From assembly GCF_004379255.2 (NCBI RefSeq), contig NC_056046.1, positions 7,812,001 through 7,876,000 on the forward strand: 64,000 nt of DNA. The letters are read 5' to 3'. The stretch is from Salvia splendens. Taxonomy: Eukaryota; Streptophyta; Magnoliopsida; Lamiales; Lamiaceae. The position numbers and the translations under genes were made by a program. The notes below the pieces were generated by a model that was not told the DNA's origin, ran no database searches, and was given only the letters and a program-made list of their open reading frames with translations. Numbering within the stretch: position 1 is the first letter of the stretch; each line of letters starts with the position of its first letter. Of this stretch, positions 33,925 to 44,567 are shown piece after piece.

Positions 33925-36174
33925 ATGGCCGACAATAATAACAACAACGCTGTCCCACCACCCGTTGTGAGGTTTGGCGACACTCTTAGATCGGGAATTG
34001 AGTACCCCGGAGAGTTTGCTTATGCGAACAACAACATCAACATTCCACCTCACTACATTAGTTTGGTTAATGGGGGGAATCTTTTCCATGGACGGGATGA
34101 TGAAGACCCGATGAGCCACCTCAATGCCTTCTACGAGTTGACGAACTCTCACAGACCCCCGAATGTGGAACACAATCTGATCAAGAGGGTCTTATTCCCA
34201 TTCTCTCTGAGGGAGAAAGCAAGAGCTTGGTATGACTCTATATCGGGCTACAACATTGAAACATTCCAAGAGTTGAAGACGTTGTTCCTCTTAGAATATA
34301 ATTCCCCGATGAAGATCGAGAAATTGAGAGAAGAGATCACTTCTTTCCAACAAAAGTATGATGAGTCCTTTGCAGAAGCTTGGAAGAGATTCACAGACTT
34401 GATAAGGAAATGCCCGAGCCATGGTCTAGCTCCGGGGCATGACCTTTTGAAATTCTACAAGGGACTCAACAATGAAGGCACGAGACTAGTTACTGCAGGC
34501 TCTAATGGAAACCTGGATGACTTAACGCATGAGGAGGTGAGAGCCTTATTCCAAAGGTTGGCTAACAATCAACGGAACTGGCACAACCCAAGGAGAGCAG
34601 CGGAGAAAGGAGGAGACACATTCGGTGCTACAAAGGATGCAGAGAGAGTATCTGCAATTGAAGCTCAATTGGCAGATATAAGCACCCAGATGTCGTCGAT
34701 GACAAAGGCAGTGAAATCGCTGCAACTGACTCCTCAACCCCAAGCAGTGGCAGTGATGAGATGTGGATTGTGTCAAGGAGGGCATCATACTGATCAATGT
34801 TCTAGTCTTCAAGGACCACCAATCGAGGATGTGAACTACATTGGCAACAATGGCCAAGGGTTTAACCAAGGCAACCAATACAGCAATCAGCAGAATTGGA
34901 GGCCTCAGCAATCGAACTGGAATCAAAGTGGTCCTAGCAACAACTCGGGGAACCAATGGAGGACAAACACTCAACCCCCGGGTTATGAGAAGAAGCCATC
35001 GGTAGAAGATCAATTGGGACAGATACTCTCCTTCATGACCAAGAGTCAAAAGGAGAATGAGAGCTTCAAAGAAAGGACGGTAGAGAAGTTTGGTCAGGTG
35101 GAGGCTACATTGAGGAATCTCGAGACTCAAATTGGGCAGATTGCTACAGCATCTCACACAAGAATTCCTAATGCTATCCCGAGTGATACGGTGCCCAATC
35201 CTAAAGGTTTTGAACAGTGCAAGGCAGTTAAGTTAAGAAGTGGAAAGGATCTTGAGTCTCCAATCATGCTAGATGCACAAAATGGCTCGAACATCTTGCA
35301 CGCAGGGGCGGACAAGTTGTTTGGCTCACAAACCTCGCACGCAGGGGCGGACGAGGGGATTGAGTGGGCTACTACCGAAGCTAGGGAATGTCAACAAGAA
35401 AAAGAAGAGTCAACCATGAGTGATATCCACAAGAAGAATCCACTAAGTCCGGCAATGGACCCGAAGTGTCCATTTAATTTTCCAGATTTTATCCCGCCAC
35501 CACCTTTCCCAGTCGAGAATAAGAAGAAGGGTAGGAAAATAATTCAAGAGAAAGGACTCGATTGGATGATGAACATTATCAGGAAAGTTAATGTAGATGT
35601 GTCCCTAGTGGATTTGTTCCTACACTTTCCTAAATTCTCCAAGTTTTTTAAGGATCTTATTGCAAAAAAGGAGAAGATACAAGACGATGGTGTGGTGATA
35701 TTGAGCGCATTTTGCTCACAATTTGTGAAGGGAAAGATGCCGGCAAAGAGAAGAGACCCTGGAAGCTGTGTGATCCCATGTGAGATGGGAGATAAGGAGT
35801 TCCCAAAGTGCCTACTTGATCAAGGCTCGGGAATATCATTGATGGCTCTGAAAACCGCACGGTCAATCGGTCTAGAAGCGAGGATTGAACCAATCGACAT
35901 TGACCTACAATTGGCGGATCATTCAATTGTGAAACCAAAAGGTATCATCGAGGATGTCTTGGTGAAGGTTGATAGATTTGTACTCCCGGTTGACTTCATT
36001 GTCCTAGAGATGGAAGAGGACAAGGATATGCCTATCCTATTTGGTAGGCCATTTTTAGCAACCGGTGATGTTGTGATAGAGACCAAGACAAATACGGTCA
36101 TGTTTCGAGTAGATGGAGAGAATGTGGTGATCAAGCAAGAGAAGGCGGGGAAGCGCCTATTGGAGCCTGGATAG
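33925..36174 (+). CDS. retrotransposon gag-aspartic protease polyprotein
   Basis: A long uninterrupted frame; 749 residues from the first ATG (MADNNNNNAVPPP). The retrotransposon-gag domain (about residues 60-190) includes LIKRVLFPFSLREKARAWYD and SFAEAWKRFTDLIRKCPSHG. A CxxCxxxHxxxxC zinc knuckle reads CGLCQGGHHTDQC. A coiled-coil-like stretch, a Pro-rich linker and a retropepsin-like domain follow, with the active-site region LLDQGSGISLM and the flap-side DMPILFGRPFLA. The polyprotein ends at 36174 with no polymerase after it. The frame is also open upstream: an ATG at 33760 (MHTRSQGTPPFG) is in the same frame but is cut off by a TGA at about 33826-33828. Confidence 0.92.
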   Translation: MADNNNNNAVPPPVVRFGDTLRSGIEYPGEFAYANNNINIPPHYISLVNGGNLFHGRDDEDPMSHLNAFYELTNSHRPPNVEHNLIKRVLFPFSLREKARAWYDSISGYNIETFQELKTLFLLEYNSPMKIEKLREEITSFQQKYDESFAEAWKRFTDLIRKCPSHGLAPGHDLLKFYKGLNNEGTRLVTAGSNGNLDDLTHEEVRALFQRLANNQRNWHNPRRAAEKGGDTFGATKDAERVSAIEAQLADISTQMSSMTKAVKSLQLTPQPQAVAVMRCGLCQGGHHTDQCSSLQGPPIEDVNYIGNNGQGFNQGNQYSNQQNWRPQQSNWNQSGPSNNSGNQWRTNTQPPGYEKKPSVEDQLGQILSFMTKSQKENESFKERTVEKFGQVEATLRNLETQIGQIATASHTRIPNAIPSDTVPNPKGFEQCKAVKLRSGKDLESPIMLDAQNGSNILHAGADKLFGSQTSHAGADEGIEWATTEARECQQEKEESTMSDIHKKNPLSPAMDPKCPFNFPDFIPPPPFPVENKKKGRKIIQEKGLDWMMNIIRKVNVDVSLVDLFLHFPKFSKFFKDLIAKKEKIQDDGVVILSAFCSQFVKGKMPAKRRDPGSCVIPCEMGDKEFPKCLLDQGSGISLMALKTARSIGLEARIEPIDIDLQLADHSIVKPKGIIEDVLVKVDRFVLPVDFIVLEMEEDKDMPILFGRPFLATGDVVIETKTNTVMFRVDGENVVIKQEKAGKRLLEPG

Positions 36175-37814
36175 AGGTAGACAAGGATGAAGAAGGTCGA
36201 GCCAACGACTATAAACAAAGGCGCTGATTGGGAGGCAACCCAAGTTTTTTTGTTTTTATTTTTGATTTCATATGTTGGAGGTTTTGTTTGCTCAATTCTT
36301 TCCTCCAACATTTATTTTGAATTGAGTGTTTCTTTTTGTAGTTTTTGTTTTTTTTGTAGGAGCAACTGGGAGTTAGGATTGGAGCTTAGGAGGAAGCACA
36401 CCTGCAAAGGATTTTTACACCCACCCTCCCACCCGAATGCACTATGGACGTCATGCCAAGTTTGGGGGAGTTTCCTTTCCCTTTACTTTATTTGTCTTCT
36501 TTGCATGCATTGAGGACAATGATGCATTCAAGTTTGGGGGGGTTATGAATGATTTGTGATGATGTATGTTTTTTGGGTGTTTTGCGTGATAAAGATGTTT
36601 TGAATCTATGTAGTTGACGGGTGCATGCTTTATCTTCGGCTTTCTGGTTAGGAAATCTTACTTGATCTTACTTGATCTTTGAAGCTTAGGATGAATGGAA
36701 TGGGTGCATGAATTTATTTGAAAGAGCATGTTGTGATTACATCCGATTTCTTAAGTTGAGGAGAGTATGAAAATCGCATGACTTGTGGAAATTATTTTGG
36801 ATTGATTTGCTTTATCGAGTGAAGTGCTTGCGTTCGTTTGTGTTAACGATTTGGGAGGACAAGGCACTAGGATGAACTCCATGGCCAAATGATCACATGC
36901 CTAGTCCATCAAATGATCCCCTAGAAGCCAACTTGAGCTTAATTTCTTATTCTTTGTGTAAACACTTAGCCAAACACTTAGCCACTGAAATAAGCCTAAT
37001 TTTAGCCTCATCGATAGACCTTGCTACTATTTGGGTGCTAAATACAAGTTGAGCTTTGTGGTTTGAGTTTGAGTGTGGGTGGTGAATTGTAAAGAGTAGA
37101 CATTTCTAGACTTGATAGAAGGTGAAAAGAATGAAGTTCTAAGAAAAAAAAAACAAGAAAAAGAAAAAGACGACCTCCAAATTCACAAAAGTCGAGGTCT
37201 TTACAAAAAAAAAAAAAAGTTGATGAAATAAAGATAGAGCTTCTATGTTTGTTTGTGTAATCTCGTCTGGAATAGATCTCAAGTTTGGGGGAGTGTGGGT
37301 TTGGTTGTAATTTTTCGTTGGTTAATCTTTGGAAGGAAGTTGTAGGAGGGAAGATTTTGGCACTCAAATGTGTAGCCTTTGAGCTCACTATCCATACTTA
37401 TCCTACCTCGTCCCTAGCCCCATTACAACCTTGAAATAAGACCTTGGACCTTATCGTTGATGCTTGTGGATGTTGTGTAAAGAACTTGGTAGAGTTAAAG
37501 AGGTTCGATTTGAAATCTGTGAGTCTATGTGGTTAGTATTGCTTAATGAGTCAATGATGATGGTTTGAGTTGTTTGATCGCATGCTTGGACTTTTTTTGA
37601 AGTGCACCTTAACTTGACGTTCTAGGGGGATGAGTGATTGTTCTTGAGAGTGGGAAATCTCGATTGGAAATGTTGGGGGTTTAGATTTTGTCACTCACGT
37701 CCCTACATGATTCTTTGTGATGAAAATTTCTCTGCGGGGTAGACTTGCGTTGAGTTTTTGTGCTAAAAAATGTACCTTGCTCGGGGCGAGCAAGAGCTTA
37801 AGTTTGGGGGTATT
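36175..37814 (+). other. 3' non-coding internal part of the LTR element with PPT
   Basis: No coding capacity. The motif AAGTTTGGGGG occurs four times (36458, 36530, 37281 and 37800). The last directly precedes the 3' LTR, so 37800-37814 is the likely polypurine tract, and the others are PPT-like copies. Confidence 0.7.
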
Positions 37815-39086
37815 TGATGCGAAGCTTATTTCCTATTCTTTACCCCGGATTTCATGTTAATTATAACTCACCAAGTCGTGCTTTGAGTGTAGTTTCGGGT
37901 GTTAGAAGCTGGAAGTTCGTCGGAAATGCATAGCTGAGATTCCAGAGAGTTCGCCCGGTCGGGCGTTTTGATGTCGCTAAACGCCCGGTCGGGCGTTTCC
38001 ATATTGTGCATGCGGAGTCCAGAAAGTTCGCCCGGTCGGGCGTTCTGATTTCAACTAAACGCCCGGTCGGGCGTTTCCCGCGAGGCCATGCAGTAGCCTT
38101 TCGCCCGGTCGGGCGATTACCTCCTTTGAATTCGCCCGGTCGGGCGTTTTAGTCGCGTAACTGCGATTTTGCAGTTGACCCAGCGGTTGAAGGATTAAAA
38201 AGGCTGGGAAAATGAATTGGAGAGGGGGGACGAGACAGAGAAAAAGACAGAGGGAGAGAAAGGAGGAGAGGAAGAAGAGAAGGAAGGCATTCCGGCCATT
38301 ATTCCGACCATCCATTCCCGAATCCCGACTCCACTCGACGAGAGCATCACACCTATGGTTTTATTTCTACATTCTACTATGTGTATAGGCTAGGCTCTCT
38401 TTGTTGCTCCGAGTTGTAATCTAGGCTTGTGTATTTGTTTTAACACCTTGAATCGTATGTTTGATACCAGCAATGTGTTTGATAATTAAAATGCTACGTT
38501 TTTGGCTAATGATGTAGTGTTGTTAAATCTTAACTATAGTCTCTTTAACATAGCTTAGGATTGATCGTTTGTTGGTATGCTTTCGATTTAGAACTGTTCA
38601 GGGGATAAATTGATAGTGGATTAGGTAAGTGATTATAGTAGACGACATTTATTCCCGCGCATCCGCAGGAATTAAATGTCATTGAAAGTTGGTTCATGGA
38701 ACAAGTGTTCAGCTGACTGTGAACTATACGTCGTAGACATGTTCAGTGCACGCGATTAGGTTGATAATTATAATCCCGTCGTATGTTTCGTTGTAAATGG
38801 TGTAAAACAACGCAAGCTTAGTGAGCAACTTGGAGTGACTTGTCTTTCTCGTATTAAAAATCTCGTTTCAGTAGTTTAAATTAGTTAACCATCTCAAAAT
38901 CAAAACAAAATATTTTTATGCTTTGTGTAGTCATATTAAGTGTAAGCAATCTCGCCTCCCTGTGGATCGACACTTGAAATACTACTACGATACTGTATTC
39001 TTGCAGTAGTGTAGTATTATTAGAGTTAAAATAATTGAACTTGATAATCTTTATACATTGATTAAGAACTCTAAAATTACACATCA
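37815..39086 (+). repeat. 3' LTR
   Basis: 1272 bp, the same length as the 5' LTR and almost identical. It carries the same six-copy CGCCCGGTCGGGCG hairpin array (37952-38146), here without the changes seen in copies 5 and 6 of the 5' LTR. Confidence 0.95.
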
Positions 39087-39091
39087 TTCAC

Positions 39092-39582
39092 TCCACCAAG
39101 AACCAACTAACTTGATTGGATTTTTTTTTCCATCAGCAGGCCCAGTAACTAATCCCCACATTTATTTATAGGCACCCCTCAATAGGTAGGACCTAGAGCT
39201 TACCCACGGATTTAAAATTGCTTTATACCCAAAGATAGGGATTGATCTACCAAGTGGAGTACCTACTAGCTTGATTGGATTTTTTAAATACTCCTAAGAT
39301 CCGATTTTAACTCATCAAATTTTCTAACTGGACTAAAGACTTTGGGCCCATGGGCTTTGCATCCTTTTGTATGCAATTATAATCAATTAAAGCCTATGAT
39401 ATTTAAAGACAAAATCTTGTGGGCCCACGAGGCGAAGACACAAATTATCCATTTGCAGTACACTTATATGTTAAACCCTAAGAAAATCAAAATGAAGAAA
39501 ATTGTGCAAGAAAGAGTTTCTATTAAGAGGAATAGTACATGAAAAAAAGAAGATTTCATACAATTACACACATCCTTTTTAC
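39092..39582. other. intergenic, PSBY 3' flank
   Basis: The flank of the LTR element and the probable 3' untranslated region of PSBY. No gene. Confidence 0.5.
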
Positions 39583-40104
39583 TCAATCCGATCTCATCCT
39601 GTTAATCTGGTTCAAAGCAGGCTGCAAGATGTTGTAAAGCACCCACCCAATCGCCGGCGCCACCACAAACAGTAGCAGCTGCCCCCTGTTGTCCGCCGCC
39701 GCCTCCGCCGCAGCCGCCGCCTCTTGCGGATGGAAGAGCCCCGCCGCCGCTAGGCCGGCGATGAGGCCCTTGCTGACCCTCATCTTGTTGATCTGGTTGA
39801 GCGCAGGCTGCAGGATATTGTAGAGCACCCACAGGATCGCCGGGATGATGGGGATCAGGAGCGCGATGCCGCGGTTGTCCCCCTCCGCGATCTCCGCCAG
39901 CTGCTGGGCCGCGAAGGCCGGGTCCGCGGCCGACAGGGCCGCGAAGACGGCTCCCGCCACGGCCGGGGCGGTGAGGGGGACGGCGGAGGCGGGGGTGAGG
40001 AATTTGGGGAGGGAGAAGAGGGGCTTGGCGGAGGCGGTGGCAGTTTTGGGGGTGAAGCATTTGGGGTTGAGGAGTGCCATGGTTGTGGCCATTGTGGCTG
40101 CCAT
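39583..40104 (-). CDS. PSBY: photosystem II core complex protein PSBY, chloroplast precursor
   Basis: A single-exon minus-strand gene of 173 residues. The N-terminus (MAATMATTMALLNPKCFTPK) is Ser/Thr/Ala-rich with basic residues, a chloroplast transit peptide. An Ala-rich thylakoid-targeting segment ending ADPAFAAQQ follows. Two PsbY units come next: LLIPIIPAILWVLYNILQPA with LNQINKMR, then LLLFVVAPAIGWVLYNILQP with LNQINRMR. They are separated by a second Ala-rich targeting-like segment. The family is a nuclear-encoded polyprotein cleaved into two small single-span PSII subunits near cytochrome b559. The ATG at 40104 was chosen over the longer open frame because it begins the conserved transit peptide and a (CA)n tract lies just upstream. 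Confidence 0.95.
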   Translation of the reverse strand: MAATMATTMALLNPKCFTPKTATASAKPLFSLPKFLTPASAVPLTAPAVAGAVFAALSAADPAFAAQQLAEIAEGDNRGIALLIPIIPAILWVLYNILQPALNQINKMRVSKGLIAGLAAAGLFHPQEAAAAAEAAADNRGQLLLFVVAPAIGWVLYNILQPALNQINRMRSD

Positions 40105-40113
40105 TGGTGGGAG

Positions 40114-40116
<3 letters not shown>

Positions 40117-40146
<30 letters not shown>
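40117..40146 (-). repeat. (CA)15 microsatellite in the PSBY leader
   Basis: Fifteen TG units on the plus strand, CA on the gene strand, end 12 nt upstream of the PSBY start codon and therefore probably lie in its 5' untranslated region. Confidence 0.9.
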
Positions 40147-40150
<4 letters not shown>

Positions 40151-42660
40151 TGGGGGTGAATAAGGGTGACCAAGAAATTAGTGTAATGAAAGTTTTGGAA
40201 TGTGAAAATAAGGGAAATGGGGAGAAATATTTGGGAACCAATGGGAGTTAGGATTTTGGATTGTTTTCTTATCTTGAGGGTGTGATTGGTGGGTGAGATT
40301 TGGACCTCATGTGGAATGCCCCACTTCCATTTTCTTATCACAAACTTTCTTCTCATATTCTTTCATTTTTAGGAATATAGTGTTTTTATTGTGATATTTA
40401 GTGGAATCGGATGATGAAAGTATTCAAAATAGTACTCCGTATGGTCCTTCTGTCCAGTCATACATGTCTCATTTTTTAGACTTTAAGAAATCATTTAACT
40501 TTATAAAAAAAAGGGAGAAAAAATGTTATTGGAACATAAAATATATTTCTATTATAAATTTTAGTAATAAAATGTGGATGTGATAAGTTTGCGGAATGCG
40601 AAAGTGAAATGCGGCGAAAAAGAAAAGAAAATATAGGATATTTAATAGCCGGCGGACAAAGCAGTAAGCTTATGTATGATATTGAGCCCATGATTTTGAG
40701 GTCCTTTATCCTGATTTCCAAAAGCCCAATTCACATTTCTGTAATTATCAATAGTTACTATTTTTGTCTCTGTAAGTTCTTTGGGCCTTTGGTTGGGCTC
40801 CCCTCCCTCTACGTATAATTAATGTTTTAAAACGTTTTGGGCTACTTTATTAGATTATTGCTTATTACATTATATACGAGTACATCGATAAATAGAATCA
40901 TTTTAATACATCTATTAAAATATTTCTAAATTTTATTAACAAAACTTGTCCAACATAGTTGGTGTTTGGATGCTACTCTCTCTCCCCCAATCCAACGTTC
41001 TAATTTGTTGTAGGTTCACTCATTTTAATTATTTTAGATAAGGTATCTAATATTTAATTAATTAAAATAATTAGAAAGATGGAACATATATTCCACCAAT
41101 ACTCTATATTCATAGTAATGTATTTATACGATTTCACAAAATTCATGCCGTAACTAAATAAATATATATTGGTTAACGGATGTACATATCAAAAATAAAG
41201 AATTTTGAAAAGTCAAACATAAAAAAGTCAAGAGAGAGGGGGAGATGTTAATAATAGCTTGTCGTATAAGTAAAAGCTAGCATACTAATTAGGGGTATTT
41301 TTATTCAACATATGCATGTTTCTTATAAGCATCAGGAATACCAGTACTATAAGTTATGATATCCACTACAACCATATAGTAATTGTCAACAAAATGAAAG
41401 CTACAAACCTTGTTACTTTCCCTTTTTCATTACGGATTTTCATTCACTTAGACAAACAAAATTTGAACCAACACTTTTTCGGTATTTCAGTTTTATAATC
41501 GATGAATCATTATTTTAACATCTATGCAAAAATGTGAAATCATGTGTTAAAACATACATAAAAATGTAGGAGTAATAATATTTAAACGCAGAGGACATGT
41601 ATATAGTAACAAGTGTATGGACGATTGTACCATTATGTTGACATTTGGTATGGACTATGTTGACATATGTACATTCTAATCTTGTCCATTGATTTCTTGA
41701 CCCTGCGATCGAAACATTTCATTTTTATCACGAAATTTTATAGTACTATAATATTATTTTATGAATTGAATAGACAGAATTAAATAGAAATAATTAAATT
41801 TATATTTTAAAAAATGTGTCAGGGACATTAGAAAAAGAAAATGAGTTTAAATATTTCGGAGGGAGTAAAAATAAAAGATTGTAATAACTTATGCATTAAA
41901 GTGGTGGTAACATCTTAGTAGGACTCATGACATTCGTCTTAATTATATAAATATACTTATTAGTTATAACTAAGGTGTGGTGGGTGATTAGGTCATATAC
42001 ATTTTTTTAGTGCATTGTAGGTCATAGAGTATTACTGTTGCAAGTAATGTCAGGAATCTTAATATTTGTTAAGTTGAGTAAAAAAATTTCTTTAATATAA
42101 ATGATTGCTTGTGTTTATTTATTTGCTTGATTGACGAACAAAATTGATTTTAATGGGTAAATTAAATACATACTCCATATTATATATCAAGACGCATTTA
42201 ATTGAATCACAGTTTGAAAACATTGAATTGGGCATCGTGGCCAGCGAAAAACATGCAGATTGAGTGTAAATACCACTTCAATTAATATCTAGAAATATAT
42301 GTAATTTAATAAAGACTCTACTATATACCTACATATATATACACATATTCTTTCCTTCAAGTGCATGAATTCAACCGTGTCAGGATTATTAAACCTTGAT
42401 ATTTTCAAGGGGATTAAATCGTGATATTATATGAGTAATTTATCACACATGATTTTAGGAATTGTATAGTAAAAAATGCTAAGTTACAAAGTAGAACGAA
42501 ATCGTCGATAATGCAATTCCCCTTCCCTTTTTAAATTTTCAATTACTACTAACTATTCAAGTATTCAATAACAGATTACGCTATTTAGTAGAGAAAAAAA
42601 TCAATTAGTAAATGGTCGAAGTTCAAGAGGGAAAATGCGCTATAATATATGAACTCAACT
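40147..42660. other. intergenic, PSBY upstream region
   Basis: AT-rich; no supported gene. Contains the left end of a diverged Stowaway-like MITE near 40433 (TACTCCGTATGGTCCTTCTG) and a lone right end near 41862-41874 (CGGAGGGAGTA). PSBY promoter elements could not be assigned with confidence. Confidence 0.5.
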
Positions 42661-43084
42661 TACTCCCTCCCTCCGTCCTTGAAAATTATGAAGTTTGTCC
42701 CTTAAATGGGTGTTCGGTTTGCAAGATTGTATCCGGGATTAAATTTGTTGTGTGTTTGGTTCATGAGATTCAACCTCACAACTCAATCCTAGATGGATAA
42801 TCATGGGATAATTAGTCATAGCTAACCTCCCTATGACTAAAATAATCTCACAACTCAATCTTAGAGCATCCACAACCGTGCTCTTGCCAGCGGCACGGTT
42901 GTGGGCCCGGGCGGTACTATTCATGCCTGCTCTCTGGCAAGAGCACAACACCCACAACTGTGCTCTTCCGCAAGGACGAGCACAATTAATATAAAATTCA
43001 ATTACACAAAAACATTTCCATAATATTAAAATTCATTTAAAACCCACAATAAATATTACAAATGACAAATAAAATTAAACATTG

Positions 43085-43172
43085 CATAATTAAAATCCTA
43101 AAAATTAAAAATTACATAATTAAAATCCTAAAAATTAAAAATTACATAATTAAAATCCTAAAAATTAAAAAT
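43085..43172. repeat. three 30-bp tandem repeats downstream of the transposase
   Basis: A CATAATTAAAATCC-type 30-bp unit is repeated three times with almost no change, starting at 43085, 43115 and 43145. They end a few bases from the transposase stop codon, in the subterminal region of the Harbinger element. Confidence 0.9.
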
Positions 43173-43176
43173 GACA

Positions 43177-44463
43177 CTACTCGTTGCCGAATTTCGCCCA
43201 CATGTGGTTGATTAGGTCTTCTTGTAGTTGATTGTGGATTCGAGTATCGCGCATTGTGTGTCTTGTCTCGATCCTCTGGCCAACCGTCGTATGCTCGCCT
43301 CGGCGTAGGGGAGACCTCGCTGTTGAGCTTCCGGCTTCGTCCTCGTCGTAGAAGCTAGCCGCCCTCGGCCCTTCGTCGGCTATAATCATGTTGTGTAATA
43401 TAATACACGTGAACATGATGTCGGCGATATTATTCACGTACCACAGCCGAGCCGGGGCCTTCACAATGTTGAATCGAGCTTGAAGGACCCCGAAGGCTCT
43501 TTCGACATCTTTCCGCGCTGACTCTTGACGCTGCGCAAAAAGAACCCGTCTCGGGTCGTGCGGGTTGTGGAGCGTCTTCACGAACGTCGACCACCTTGGG
43601 TAGATACCATCGGCGAGATAGTAACCCATGCGGTATATATTTCCGTTGATGGTGAAGTCGATCGCCGGTGCTACACCATTCATCACATCATTGAAGAGTG
43701 GTGACGAATATAGCACATTCAAGTCGTTGTTGGATCCAGCAACGCCGAAATATGCATGCCAAATCCATAGGCGGTAGTCGGCGACCGCCTCAAGGATAAG
43801 CGTTGGGCCGCCGCCTTTGTGACCGCTCAAGTGTTGCCCCCTCCAAGCAGTCGGACAATTCTTCCACCTCCAATGCATGCAGTCAATGCTGCCAAGCATT
43901 CCGGGAAAGCCATGGACTGATTCATGAAGACGAAGCAACCGTTGGCAATCATCAGTGGTGGGTGCTCGAAGGAATTCATCCCCAAAAGCAGAACGAACGC
44001 CCTCGCAAAAATTCTTTAAACATAGGATTCCAGTGGACTCACCGATATGCAAATACTCGTCGAACATGTCGGCCGTTTGCCCAGTAGCGAGTTGTCGGAT
44101 GGCACACGTACACTTCTGCAACGCCGTGATACTTTGCCGGCCGGCTGCATCTACACCTGTTTGAAAGTATTCAACACGTGCGGACAATGTGTTGACAATT
44201 CGCATGAACAAGCGCTTTGACATGCGAAAACGGCGCCTGAAGTAATCTGCCGGAAACCGCGGCTGGTCGGCAAAGTAGTCGGCAACGAGCCTTTCGTGGG
44301 CTCCCTCCCGGTCACGATGGATGTACCGTCGATTTGATCTGGTTCGTTGAGGAGGAGGAGCAGGGGTATTCGCCGCGACATATGCTTCGTAAGCGACACG
44401 ATGTTGTTCGTAGTATTCTTGTTCTTCGCGTTCCGCTTCCGCCATAATATGGGTGAAATCCAT
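43177..44463 (-). CDS. PIF/Harbinger DDE transposase (HARBI1-like)
   Basis: 428 residues in one exon from the ATG at 44463 (MDFTHIMAEAEREEQEYYEQ). The longer open frame upstream lacks a reason to be used and contains the TATA box. The helix-turn-helix-like region (YFRRRFRMSKRLFMRIV) is followed by the DDE_4 nuclease domain: GSIDCMHW (Asp194), GSNNDLNV (Asp247) and KDVERAFG (Glu321) supply the catalytic triad. GYYLADGIYPRW and the FTCIILHNMII segment are also typical. The enzyme would cut and paste elements with matching TIRs at TTA/TAA sites. In known plant systems it needs a Myb-like ORF1 partner, absent from this element. No lesions were seen. Confidence 0.93.
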   Translation of the reverse strand: MDFTHIMAEAEREEQEYYEQHRVAYEAYVAANTPAPPPQRTRSNRRYIHRDREGAHERLVADYFADQPRFPADYFRRRFRMSKRLFMRIVNTLSARVEYFQTGVDAAGRQSITALQKCTCAIRQLATGQTADMFDEYLHIGESTGILCLKNFCEGVRSAFGDEFLRAPTTDDCQRLLRLHESVHGFPGMLGSIDCMHWRWKNCPTAWRGQHLSGHKGGGPTLILEAVADYRLWIWHAYFGVAGSNNDLNVLYSSPLFNDVMNGVAPAIDFTINGNIYRMGYYLADGIYPRWSTFVKTLHNPHDPRRVLFAQRQESARKDVERAFGVLQARFNIVKAPARLWYVNNIADIMFTCIILHNMIIADEGPRAASFYDEDEAGSSTARSPLRRGEHTTVGQRIETRHTMRDTRIHNQLQEDLINHMWAKFGNE

Positions 44464-44557
44464 TTGAGATTTTGAGTGGGGGATGAATGTGTTGATAGTT
44501 TGTATGAGAATTATGAATGAGAGATGATTTGATGTGATAAATGGATGATGAATGTGT

Positions 44558-44567
44558 GTATTTATAG
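44558..44567 (-). promoter_or_regulatory. TATA box of the Harbinger transposase
   Basis: CTATAAATAC on the minus strand lies about 100 bp upstream of the start codon at 44463. Confidence 0.55.

Larger units (their letters stand above)
32126..39086 (+). mobile_element. Athila-like Ty3/Gypsy LTR retrotransposon, gag-protease only
   Basis: Two 1272-bp LTRs (32126-33397 and 37815-39086) start TGATG and end CATCA. A 5-bp target-site duplication TTCAC lies at 32121-32125 and 39087-39091. I found only three differences between the LTRs, so insertion is recent. Next to the left LTR is a primer-binding site complementary to tRNA-Asp, usual for the Athila/Tat lineage. The internal 4.4 kb has one gag-protease ORF. 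No reverse transcriptase, RNase H or integrase is present, so it must be mobilised in trans. The 3' internal part is about 1.6 kb of non-coding sequence. It landed about 85 bp after the KCR-like pseudogene. Confidence 0.95.

Noticed and set aside
39845..40159. Ala-rich plus-strand ORF across PSBY and its leader repeat
   Set aside because: Shadow of the PSBY coding strand; the tail is translated TG microsatellite.
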